Below, piece after piece: positions 1 through 9,181 of a stretch of 46,038 nucleotides of DNA; positions within the stretch are counted from its first letter, which is position 1, and each line of letters starts with the position of its first letter. The stretch is from Bodo saltans. Its lineage: Eukaryota; Euglenozoa; Kinetoplastea; Eubodonida; Bodonidae. Location of the stretch: contig CYKH01001432.1 of NCBI GenBank assembly GCA_001460835.1, positions 12,001 through 58,038 on the forward strand, read 5' to 3'. The notes below the pieces were generated by a model. That model made no database searches. It saw only the letters and a list, made by a program, of their open reading frames with translations, and was not told the origin of the DNA. The translations under genes and the position numbers were made by a program.

Positions 1-187
1 GGATGGGAGGAAGCGGCATTTGCCTGTGTGACGTGGGCTACGGCCTCGCAGATTAGCAGTAATTGCACAAGTGAATGCCCTGGTACTCTAGCCCCCGGAA
101 TGCCGTGCTCCGGGCACGGCGAATGCAGCAGTGGGATGGGAGGGAGTGGCATTTGCCTGTGTGACGTGGGCTACGGCCTCGCAGATT
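1..187 (+). repeat. Adjacent EGF-coding duplication, offset 133 bp
   Basis: Bases 1-54 match 134-187 with two mismatches. The copies encode the same EGF segment (GICLCDVGYGLAD) but in different frames, because the offset of 133 is not a multiple of three. Copy 1 runs into a TAG at 52-54, exactly where the match ends. Confidence 0.85.
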
Positions 188-2081
188 GCAGCGGACTCTG
201 CCCTCGAGACAACCAAGGGAATATTTGCGGAGGAACTACAAACGGCGGCAGTTGCGACATTGCCACTGCCCAGTGTCAGTGCAATGGAACCAACACTGGC
301 GTTGCATGCGACATCCCGTGCCCTATCTACAACGGACAAGTGTGTGGAGGCCGCGGAAGCTGCGTTTCGGATGGCTACTCATCTGGTTGTGCATGCTTCC
401 CGTACTTCGGCGGTGCCGCTTGTAACGAAACGTGCACTGGTCACACCGCGCAGTGCTCCGGGCACGGACAATGTGAGAAAAGTGGTTTCTGTTTGTGCGC
501 AGAGTCCAACCAGACCGGTTTCTGGGCTGGAGACGGAAACTGCTCGACGTGTTCTCAAGAGTACAATGGAGCCAATTGCATTCAACAATGTGCTCGAGGT
601 GCCAATGGCCTTCAGTGCTCTGGTCACGGTACGTGCGTGGGGACCATGTGCTTTTGCTTTAGCGGTAGCAATCCAACGGACCAGGGAGCATGGAGTGGAG
701 AAGTGTGCGATCAATGCTTTCCCGGCTACTTCGGCGCAAACTGCACGAGTGAGTGCCCCGGTGGGTGGTGCAGTCCGTGTGGTTTCCAAGGAACGTGCTC
801 CGACGGTGTCAACGGCACTGGCCTTTGTACGTGCAACACCTCCGACACTCTGGGATCATTCGGTGGAGCTGCTTGCAACGCATGCGCTTCAGGATTCTAC
901 GGTGCCGACTGCACAAGTATCTGCCCAAGGAGTCCATCTCTTACCAACGCATCGGTTCTCGTGGTCTGTGGAGGCCGAGGGACGTGCTCCGATGGCTTCA
1001 ATGGCACAGGTGTGTGCACATGCGACACTGGCTTTGCGCGGATCAACACCACTTCCCCTTGCGATCGATGCGCTGCGGTTTTTTTTTTAACTGCACAAGT
1101 ATCTGCCCAAGGAGTCCATCTCTTGCCAACGCATCGCTTCTCGTGGTCTGTGGAGGCCGAGGCACGTGCTCGGATGGCTTCAATGGCACAGGTGTGTGCA
1201 CGTGTGACACTGGCTTCGCACGGATCAACACCACTTCCCCTTGCGATCGATGCGCTGCGGTGACATGTGCTGCTTGTGTGACAGGGTTCTGGGGAGCGAA
1301 CTGCACGCAGGTGTGCCCAGCGTGCGTGTTTGGCAACTGCAGCGCATCAACCGGCACGTGCACATGTACGAGCGGTTACTGGGGAGCTTTGTGCCAAACT
1401 CAATGCTCAGGTGGCGCTGCAAACCCGTGCAGTGGCCACGGCAGCTGCAGCCTTTCTACAGGTGCCTGCACGTGTTACAACAGCTCGACTCAAGGCTACT
1501 ACACAGGAACCACATGCGATGTTTGCCAGACGTCGTACGCGTCCACAACTTGCCGACTTGCTTGCCCAATCAATACTCAAGGAGTCATTTGCAACAATCG
1601 AGGAACCTGTTTCAACGGAAGGTGCACTGGCTGCCATGCTCTCGCAAGTGAGTACTCCTCTACTGTCGCCATCTGTGGCGTTGGCTGTGAACTGCGAGAT
1701 GCTGCATGCTTCACATTTCTGAACAACTGCACGCAAGGATTCTGGGGACAAGGTTGCCCATTTACGTGTCCTGGAACTACGCCAAACGCAAGTGTGGTGT
1801 GCAACAGCAACGGTGTCTGCAACGCGGACACAGGCATTTGCATTTGCAAAGGCGGTTTCTACGGCGATGACTGCGCTTCGTCGAGCGCACGATCTGTGAT
1901 TAATGGGACCAACAGTAGCGGTTCGCCAGACAGTGACTCATTATTGCTGCCGTGCAGTGGTCAAGGCTCATGCGCCGGCAACACCTGTGAGTGCTTCACC
2001 GGCATGATGCCACTCCGTACACTCATAGTTACGGGTCCTCCACGGCTGTTGGGAACGTTGCCAGCTCCGCTTACGTCATAG
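1..2081 (+). CDS. EGF-like repeat ectodomain of a giant surface protein (5' partial, frame-broken)
   Basis: This is the N-terminal visible part of a gene that continues to 9181. It encodes about a dozen cysteine-rich EGF-like modules with repeated signatures such as CSGHGxC, CxCxxGxxGxxC and NCTxxCP, many N-glycosylation sequons, and no membrane span. That pattern fits an extracellular adhesive or recognition ectodomain. The reading frame changes several times: frame 3 for bases 3-53, frame 1 from about 55 to 1078, frame 3 from 1089 to about 2003, frame 2 to 2099, then frame 3 again. Each of the first two changes sits at a local duplication (1-54 with 134-187; 910-1079 with 1092-1261). No start codon or signal peptide is seen because the gene begins outside the window. 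The family assignment is secure at module level only; no ligand can be named. The frame breaks may be assembly errors or pseudogene lesions. Confidence 0.8.
910..1261 (+). repeat. Diverged duplication of one EGF module joined by a T10 run
   Basis: Bases 910-1079 and 1092-1261 are about 170 bp near-copies at an offset of 182. They differ at 8 sites, of which 6 are silent. The junction between them is a run of ten T (1079-1088). The offset shifts the frame from 1 to 3. Removing one copy plus the run gives an uninterrupted EGF module. Confidence 0.9.
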
Positions 2082-2099
2082 AAGCCATAAACCACGTGT

Positions 2100-5000
2100 G
2101 ATGGCACTGCGTATGGCACCGCGTGCGATCAGCCCTGCCCAGGAGGATACGAGCTGCCGTGCAACTTCCAGGGCACGTGCATGAGCAGCGGAGGTTGCTC
2201 GTGTTTCAACGACGCCATCAATGGCTATTTCAGCGGCGCTGCGTGTGAGAACTGCTACGGCACGTTCTCAGGCGCCAACTGTAACGTCACGTGCTCCGCG
2301 GGCACTGGTGTTGTTGTGGGAAGAGCGTGCGTGTGCGCGGCAGGTTTCCTCGGGAGTGACTGCAGCGTTTCATGCCCTGCATCAGGGATCGACGGCGTCT
2401 GCAATGGCCACGGCTCTTGCTCCCTTTCCGCTAATGGGACCAGCGCTGAGTGCGCTTGCCAACCTAACTACTACGGTGCCACCTGCGATGTGTTCTGCTC
2501 GGTTGCATACTGTATGTCGGAACGTCAGGGCCTTTACCGTGCTCAGTGCAACCCCAACAACGGTACTTGTGAGTGCCAGCAGACATCACTAGGAAACTTC
2601 GCTGGGGCCAACTGCAGTGTCTGTGCCCCGGAGTGGTCTGGCATTGAGTGTAACATCCCCTGCGAGTGCTCAGGCAACGGTCAATGCGACCGCTACTTGG
2701 GCACTTGCATTTGCAACTTCGCTGAAAACACTGGCTTTTGGACTGGAGCGAATTGCAGTACCTGCGCGGTCGGCTACATGGGAAGTGCTTGCACCATCAA
2801 GAATGTCGAAATCAGCGCCGCTGGGACCGCCGGAGAGGCCATTATCAACAGCGGATACCCAGCCACGGGTGTGTCACTGCAGGACGATGCATTTGGTGTT
2901 ATGTACGTCGGAGCGAACCCTATTGTTCTCGTCAACATCACTGGCCCCAACAGCTCCGCAGTGTCGGCGGGTGTGCTTCATTTGCTTCCTGCTGCGACCA
3001 CGGTAGCGGTATCGGCAAGCATTGCGAACACCACGCACGTCTTGATTTGGTGTGTTGTCGACAGCGTTGATTATGTGCGGATTTTCGTGCCGCGAGACCC
3101 GGTTGCGTTTCTTGCTTTAGGGAGTGTTCACGTGGTGAATGCGTCCTCTTCCAGAAGGCGTTTCGACACGTTAGGGACTCTCACAGCAAGTTCTGCCCTC
3201 TCCGCTACGAGTGCGCTTATTGGCTGCACGGTGACAGCTACCTCAGGACAATCCATTGCCAACGTACTATGCAACGACGGCTCCACACGTCAGATCATTC
3301 TGGTGAACACCAAAGAGATTGCAAGTATTTCATTTGCCATGAACGGGAGCATCTTCATCATCGCAGGAACACGAGTGAGCAGCAGCAGCAGCAGCACCAG
3401 CAGTTCTTCCTCCAGTAGTAGCGGAGGGACCGTGTCGACGCCCAATTCTGGGTGGTTCCGAGATGCATACGACGCTACGTCTGTGAATTGGGATATCCTT
3501 TTTACGTCAGACTATCAATCGTCTCCGTTTGATGCGTGCAAGGAGGATCCTGTGACGCTCAACGCACTGTGCCCATCTGCTTTGGGGTGCGTGACATTCC
3601 CTGACTTCACCGTCGACGAAATGGTGTGCGCTTGGACACAAGTTCTTGTGGACGTGACGACCAATGCCGTCTCATCTCGCAGCATATTATTCGCAAGGGT
3701 CTACATTGCCAACGGCTCATTTGTCGAAACATCGGCGAACGGCTCGGCCCCAAACACGCCACGCGTGATCGCAGGAGGACTCGAGGTGACCGCCATGACT
3801 GGCGATTTACTCTTTGGCATTGTCATTGCCGCTGTGCTGGATAGCACCAACACTACCATTCTCTACAAGATTGATCACCTTACACTGGCCCTCACTGGAA
3901 CCTATCAAGTCCCACGAACACTTGGCGACTCGTCGCTCGTGTCCTCCTTGTCTGTTGACTCGACGTTACGAATTCTCTACATGTCCATGTCCACATCCCT
4001 CTCTATTGAAATGGTGAGTTTGAATCTCTTTGGAGTCAAAAATGTGGTGCCCACAACTGCCGACTTGCGTGGCGGTAGAGTCGTCACTGTCCATGGTGAA
4101 GGGTTTCTTTCCACAGAAACCTATTTATGCTTCTTTGGCAGCGTTCCTTCTGAAACCAACGCAACGTTTGTTGACAACAGCACCTTGTTGTGCGTCGCGC
4201 CACCTGCCTCCGAAGACAATGAGTCTTCGGATGTGTGTATTGGCCTCAACGTCAATGTCCAAGCGGGAGGCATCCGCACCACGAACGTCAGCTACGTCCC
4301 TATTTACCGCCCACTGTCAGCAGTACTGAACTACGCGTACACCGCCGCTGGTCAAGGCATCGGAGATTCGCACGTCCCCACGGCCATCACTGTATCCGGA
4401 TTCGGGTTTATCTCATCTGACGCCCCATCGTGTAAATTTCTTGACAGCTCTGGGCCAAATGGCAGTCTCCGATTGATCTTCGAGACAACCAACGTGTCAT
4501 ATCTCAGCACCTCTGAAGTCGTCTGCAACCAACCCAACCTGACAAGCGCAGGGCCATCGGTCCCGCCAGCTGTGATTTACTATTCTCACGACTCGACTGT
4601 GTATTCCACCACGGCTGCGACCTATGCTGCGGTTGGAGTGTTTGACCACCTGCGCGCACAAGATGCTGCAGGGAACTCACTCTCCGCAACAGACACGACC
4701 GAGATTCAAGTGGTAGCACAAGTACGAGCACTACTTCCCGCCGTGGTCATGTTGGCCGCTGATACATTTGGTAACTTGATGGGATCTCTGGACACTGCGT
4801 CACGACCGATGAAATGTTCCGCGGCAAACCCCATTTCCGGAGCATCTGAGGTGAGCTACTGGTCCAATGATACCATTCTCACCATGACGATGACGGCTGG
4901 CGTGGCCAACTTCAATCAGATGATATTTTCGTCGCCACCATCGGGTCTCTTGAACCTGTACTGCTTCGACACTCGCGATCTGATCAACTTTGTCACGTTT

Positions 5001-7271
5001 CCAGTACGCGTCTTGGTTGGGGAAGCAACACTTGCACCAAACCCGAAGGTGACGGTAGCAGACATCGCAGGGAACCTGATTACTACCAGCGCCGGGCTCC
5101 CAGCTCAGGCGCGCCTGTCGTACCGCTCCAGACAACCAGATGGCATGAATGATGGGGGTATCGTTATCACAGACAACACAATTGTGGCTGCTGTCACAGA
5201 CGATGGTACCTATGAGTTTGCTGGTGTTTCTGTCCGCACTGTGTTTGACACCGCCCTGCAGCTCACTGTGTTTGCGAGCCAAACGATCAAGACGTTGGTG
5301 ACGTCACCATTGCCACAGCAGAAGTGTGTTTCAGGAACAGAATACGCTGCCACAGGGTCGTTCAATTGCGAGCCTTGTCCGCAGTACGGCATCTGCGACG
5401 GGACAAGCAATGTGATCACAGAACCCGGCCATTGGCGAGCAAATTATCAAGCGTTCACGTTCTATGCCTGTGAGCCAGCTGAGGCGTGCCCGCAGTCGAC
5501 TCAGTGTGGAAACGGATACCAAGGACCGTTGTGCGGCTCTTGTGCCGATGGATACGGGCTATCAGGCTCCGAGTGCATGCCGTGCGAAAAGGCAAGTCTC
5601 AATGCCGCCTTCATATTCCTACTTTTCATTGCTCTCTCACTGCTGATTTACTTCCTGTCCATCTTCTCGATGCCTTTCTCCACGTACGAGGACAACCTTA
5701 TCGGGATTGGTGGATCAGAGGAGCAACAGAACGCATTGCTGCCCATTTTCGTCAAGCTTATCATTTCACATTTCCAAATCGCGTCTGTGGTCCCCGTGAA
5801 AGACCTTTCTCTACCTGCATGGATCGCAAGCTTCTTCACCACATCCAAAGATTTCTCTAGTTTTAATCCCAACTTGTCGTTTTTGAGTTGTGCGGTTGCT
5901 CACGATGCAGAGAACCGCATGATCACCACCATCGTCAGCGTCCCTCTCCTGATCGGATGCCTCGCCATCGTTGCAATTGGTGTGGCGTGGTGGCAGAACC
6001 GAACGTTTGTTGCCCGCCAACTGAGAGGATCGAAGAATGCGCGAAAAAGGCAATTGGAAGCGCTGAAGAACCCGACGACGTCCCACGTGCGCGACATGAA
6101 ATACATCAAGGCAACATTTGATGCCGAAGATCGTGTCGCAGTCCTCAAACACCACACGGAACTCCTAGGCTGGACAGATGACGCCGAGGAGGTTTGGAAG
6201 ACAAACAACCCGGCTGCAAGTGGGTTCTTTGCTCCTCCAGAGCGGCTGGAAGGAATCGTCGTCGACAATCATGACATCGCCAATCTCCAGGACTCTGCGT
6301 TGCCCGCCCTTGGAGACTCATCGTTACAAGCATCTCGCACACCAAGTGCGCAGCTTGAGACAAGCATTCGTCAGGTAGTGGGCTCCACGATCCCCGCACC
6401 GCCACTCTGGCACCGCTGGCTCAACATGGTGCTGCTGGTGGCCAATGTGACATTGTTCTTTATGTACCCGTCGATCGTGGAGAACTGCGTGAACGCGATG
6501 AAATGTACCACCCTTGATGCGGGACCGAACCTGCCCCCGTTGAGCGTTCTCACTGCAGACCCCGCAATTGATTGCAATTCCGATGCGTACGAGCATAGAA
6601 CCTTACGCCTCGCCATCCTCTTTATTGCCCTGTTTGGTGCTGGAACTCCGCTCCTATCAGCGTTCTTGATTGTTGCCGTGCAGCACATTACGTGCCGTGG
6701 TGACATTTCGATCTCAAAACGCATGTTCTCGTTCATGACCAAAGGCTACCGACTATGGTTCTGGGAGGGTATTTCACTCGCACGTAAGGCGATGATTGTC
6801 GTTGTCGTGACATTGGTCCCATCTAGTGAAGTGCGAACCTTGTCGGCGGTGTGGATCATGACTGTGTTCCTGGCAGTGAGTGCACTGGTCAGTCCGTGGG
6901 CAAACAATTCCCTGGCCGTATTCGAAAACGTAAGCTTCGCGACGCTGATTGTCTCGTACTCGCTGCTCACGCTGTTCTACTTGGATTACGTGACCTCCAG
7001 CGACGGAGCAAAAATTACGATTCTGTTTTTTGTCGTCCTCGTCAACGTTCTCTGCATCTTGTTCTTCATTAAGGGGCTTTTTGACGCCGCTCGTGGCTTC
7101 TTGTTCCTTCTTGGAAAGTCTAACCCGCGCCTCATGCAACTGTATATCATGCTGTTTGACAAGTCGATTGATAGCCGCGCCATCCACAAAAAAAAAAAAA
7201 ATTACGATTCTGTTTTTTGTCGTCCTCGTCAACGTTCTTTGCATCCTGTTCTTTATCAAGGGGCTGTTTGA
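2100..7271 (+). CDS. Giant surface protein, central part: EGF modules, IPT/TIG-like domains, cysteine-rich segment, polytopic membrane region
   Basis: In-frame continuation of the EGF gene; the modules end near 2800. Next comes a beta-rich ectodomain with a serine tract (3375-3425). At about 4030-4290 is an IPT/TIG-like immunoglobulin fold, recognisable from GGRVVTVHGEGF and a following cysteine-bearing strand, with a second similar domain at about 4330-4600. A cysteine-rich segment at about 5320-5590 (CEPCPQYGICDG, CGNGYQGPLCGSC) resembles GCC2/GCC3-type juxtamembrane repeats. Eight or nine hydrophobic spans follow between about 5605 and 7080, the first LSLLIYFLSIF and the last FFVVLVNVLCILFF, so the C-terminal part is polytopic. 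Such a cysteine-rich plus polytopic ending occurs in protist TRP-like or receptor-like proteins, but that link is inference. The frame is genuine up to 7188; the stop at 7271 is an artefact of entering a duplicated copy out of frame. Confidence 0.8.
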   Translation, partial: DGTAYGTACDQPCPGGYELPCNFQGTCMSSGGCSCFNDAINGYFSGAACENCYGTFSGANCNVTCSAGTGVVVGRACVCAAGFLGSDCSVSCPASGIDGVCNGHGSCSLSANGTSAECACQPNYYGATCDVFCSVAYCMSERQGLYRAQCNPNNGTCECQQTSLGNFAGANCSVCAPEWSGIECNIPCECSGNGQCDRYLGTCICNFAENTGFWTGANCSTCAVGYMGSACTIKNVEISAAGTAGEAIINSGYPATGVSLQDDAFGVMYVGANPIVLVNITGPNSSAVSAGVLHLLPAATTVAVSASIANTTHVLIWCVVDSVDYVRIFVPRDPVAFLALGSVHVVNASSSRRRFDTLGTLTASSALSATSALIGCTVTATSGQSIANVLCNDGSTRQIILVNTKEIASISFAMNGSIFIIAGTRVSSSSSSTSSSSSSSSGGTVSTPNSGWFRDAYDATSVNWDILFTSDYQSSPFDACKEDPVTLNALCPSALGCVTFPDFTVDEMVCAWTQVLVDVTTNAVSSRSILFARVYIANGSFVETSANGSAPNTPRVIAGGLEVTAMTGDLLFGIVIAAVLDSTNTTILYKIDHLTLALTGTYQVPRTLGDSSLVSSLSVDSTLRILYMSMSTSLSIEMVSLNLFGVKNVVPTTADLRGGRVVTVHGEGFLSTETYLCFFGSVPSETNATFVDNSTLLCVAPPASEDNESSDVCIGLNVNVQAGGIRTTNVSYVPIYRPLSAVLNYAYTAAGQGIGDSHVPTAITVSGFGFISSDAPSCKFLDSSGPNGSLRLIFETTNVSYLSTSEVVCNQPNLTSAGPSVPPAVIYYSHDSTVYSTTAATYAAVGVFDHLRAQDAAGNSLSATDTTEIQVVAQVRALLPAVVMLAADTFGNLMGSLDTASRPMKCSAANPISGASEVSYWSNDTILTMTMTAGVANFNQMIFSSPPSGLLNLYCFDTRDLINFVTFPVRVLVGEATLAPNPKVTVADIAGNLITTSAGLPAQARLSYRSRQPDGMNDGGIVITDNTIVAAVTDDGTYEFAGVSVRTVFDTALQLTVFASQTIKTLVTSPLPQQKCVSGTEYAATGSFNCEPCPQYGICDGTSNVITEPGHWRANYQAFTFYACEPAEACPQSTQCGNGYQGPLCGSCADGYGLSGSECMPCEKASLNAAFIFLLFIALSLLIYFLSIFSMPFSTYEDNLIGIGGSEEQQNALLPIFVKLIISHFQIASVVPVKDLSLPAWIASFFTTSKDFSSFNPNLSFLSCAVAHDAENRMITTIVSVPLLIGCLAIVAIGVAWWQNRTFVARQLRGSKNARKRQLEALKNPTTSHVRDMKYIKATFDAEDRVAVLKHHTELLGWTDDAEEVWKTNNPAASGFFAPPERLEGIVVDNHDIANLQDSALPALGDSSLQASRTPSAQLETSIRQVVGSTIPAPPLWHRWLNMVLLVANVTLFFMYPSIVENCVNAMKCTTLDAGPNLPPLSVLTADPAIDCNSDAYEHRTLRLAILFIALFGAGTPLLSAFLIVAVQHITCRGDISISKRMFSFMTKGYRLWFWEGISLARKAMIVVVVTLVPSSEVRTLSAVWIMTVFLAVSALVSPWANNSLAVFENVSFATLIVSYSLLTLFYLDYVTSSDGAKITILFFVVLVNVLCILFFIKGLFDAARGFLFLLGKSNPRLMQLYIMLFDKSIDSRAIHKKKKNYDSVFCRPRQRSLHPVLYQGAV
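3375..3425 (+). repeat. Serine codon tract (AGC-rich microsatellite)
   Basis: A run of about 16 mostly serine codons begins with a pure AGC array and continues with mixed TCT/TCC/AGT codons. The use of both serine codon families suggests selection for polyserine rather than a fresh slippage product. It lies in the extracellular part of the giant surface protein and probably acts as a flexible linker. Confidence 0.8.
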
Positions 7272-7375
7272 CGCCGCTCGTGGCTTCTTGTTCCTTCTTG
7301 GAAAGTCAAACCCGCGCCTCATGCAACTGTACAGCATGCTGTTTGACAAGTCTATTGATAGCCGCGCCATCCACA
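7014..7375 (+). repeat. Diverged duplication of the last membrane span joined by a poly-A run
   Basis: Bases 7014-7188 and 7201-7375 are 175-bp copies with 9 differences, 8 of them silent (the other is Ile to Ser). They are joined by an A run covering 7188-7201. The offset of 187 shifts frame 3 to frame 1 and creates the stop at 7271. Excising one copy restores an open frame through the span into RKIREDLRFRREW. Confidence 0.92.
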
Positions 7376-9181
7376 ACCGAAAAATTCGTGAAGACTTGCG
7401 ATTCCGCCGTGAATGGTTGCTGCATCGCAACCCTCACGCTGTCTTCACTGCACGCACTGAGTTGCTATTAGAAATTGACGCGGACAACCCTCACCAACCC
7501 TCACGCTGTCTTCACTGCACGCACTGAGTTGCTATTAGAAATTGACGCCGAGCGTTTGTCAGAAGAGGATGGAGGCAGTAAGCAACATCACATCAAAGCA
7601 CCGATTTCAGGAGCTCGATTCGCCATTGCCAACCCAGAAGCCACAGATGAACCGTGGTCCGACATCTTTGGCAATGAAAACGAGAAGGCAGCTTCCTGGG
7701 AGTATAACGGAGAGCTTGATTTGGTGCTCGAGGCAGAGGCGTCACGTTGGTTACGGCCACAAAGTCTGTCGAGAGTATTCGAGGCGTTGATGAGCGAAGA
7801 CGATTCGCAGTGGATTGCGGTGGTGATGGAGGAGATCCGTCAGTCGAAGCGTTTCCGGGATGAAAAAGAAGATGACAATGATAGCGATGATGATCTTCGC
7901 TCGGAACAAGACGATGATGATATGGATGGTAGCCCGGCAAATAGACCGTTAGACCCGTCGTTAGCCGCAGACTCTCGAAATCCGTTGTTTGCTCCACCAC
8001 AAACGCCTGGAGGACGACCGAACACGAAAAGCAACTCCATGCGTCAGAGTTCGAGGGGGGCGATGCTAGGTGAGCAGTCAATGCGCCAGCGGCGGGGGCA
8101 AGCGGCTGTCTCCTTCATTCAACCCAAGAGGGAAAAGGCCCCGTCAACCAACAACAACGTAAGCAGCAATAATAACGGCGGAGACTCCACAACGGAGAAC
8201 AAAAGGTCGTACGACGGGGACGATTCTGGTCTGCATGCTGTTGAAGTTGCATTCGGCGGTGCAATCGCTCATGAAACCTCAGCTGTCGATGTGTTTTTCC
8301 AAGACAGCGACGATGAGCACAAACCGCCAGCGTCAGCGTCATCGGCCCTTGAGACACCAAAGACAACGACCACCGCTCCGAAAGCAGTGACGACACCCCG
8401 ATCAATCGCGGCACCACCCATCGCGATGGTTTCTGCTGCTGCTACTGCTGAGAACGACATTCTTGAGATTATTGCGGAAGATACAGTGAGAACGACGTTG
8501 CCTGTTCACGACGTTGTTGAGCACGGCAATCCACAACAACAGCAACTGGAACCGCTTGCCAGCAGCGGCGGTAGTGGACGGAAAGTGTCCATCACACGAA
8601 AAGACTCCATGGTGAATTCTTTTATGAAGGAAACGAACGAAGGCGCCATGCCCATGCACGGCAGCAACAGCAGCCTTTCTCACAGCGGCAGCCTTGCGGC
8701 AACAACTTCCGCTGCTCACGACACAACTGAATGGGGACGAAAGCGGAGACAAAAGCTTCGCGTGTTACTAACGAAGTTGGCGAACTTTAGAGCGCTTTCT
8801 CTCCTTGTGCCGGTTCAAGTTCGCGCAATGAACGACCTGTTGAATGAGTCGGCGCATCCACTGACAATGATGAAGCGAGCAATTCGAAAATACACGCCGC
8901 TCAAAATCCGTGTGACACCCGTACCACCCGTCATCGTGGAAAAGATGTCTAACGCGTTTGAAACTCTCGCAACGGCAGAACGCGAACTTTTCGAAGCGTG
9001 GGTCGACGTCCTTCAACCTGACCCTGATGCAGTTGCTCTGCAGTTGAGCAAAAGCCAAAGCATGCGACGCAACAGCAAGAAGAAGAATACGCAGTCGAAA
9101 GCGAAAGCAGCTGCATTAGCTATACGCTCTGCAGTTGCCCTTGAAGGTGCCAAGCCTCATGAAGGGGACTCAGAGCGATAG
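7201..9181 (+). CDS. Giant surface protein, C-terminal part: last membrane span copy and acidic cytoplasmic tail
   Basis: Bases 7201-7481 repeat the last membrane span in frame 1 and continue into RKIREDLRFRREW; the frame then jumps to frame 2 at a 53-base duplication (7429-7481 and 7496-7548) and stays open to the stop at 9181. The tail of about 560 residues has no membrane span. It is rich in D, E, S, T, N and Q, with an acidic run near 7870-7925, and ends in a basic lysine/serine-rich stretch. The composition fits a disordered intracellular signalling or scaffold tail. No known domain is recognised. The in-frame ATG-like start used if this is read alone (7475) lies on an ACG codon inside the duplication, so I do not accept it as a separate gene. 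I infer it belongs to the gene starting before base 1. Confidence 0.72.
7429..7548 (+). repeat. Perfect 53-bp duplication, offset 67
   Basis: Bases 7429-7481 recur exactly at 7496-7548, with 14 bases between them. The duplication encodes NPHAVFTARTELLLEIDA in both copies but in frames 1 and 2. Deleting 67 bases joins the tail into one open frame. Confidence 0.92.

Noticed and set aside
131-1090. Long + strand frame overlapping the EGF modules in another phase
   Set aside because: It lacks the EGF cysteine pattern; it is kept open only by the biased composition of the EGF-coding frame.
910-1261. Interpretation of the T10 junction as a retroposition poly-A/T tail
   Set aside because: The copies start and end inside coding sequence with no target-site duplication, and their differences are almost all silent, which fits alleles better than an inserted copy.
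6774-7430. A 218-codon minus-strand frame across the membrane-span duplication
   Set aside because: It is the antisense of the duplicated membrane span and contains the same peptide twice; not an independent gene.
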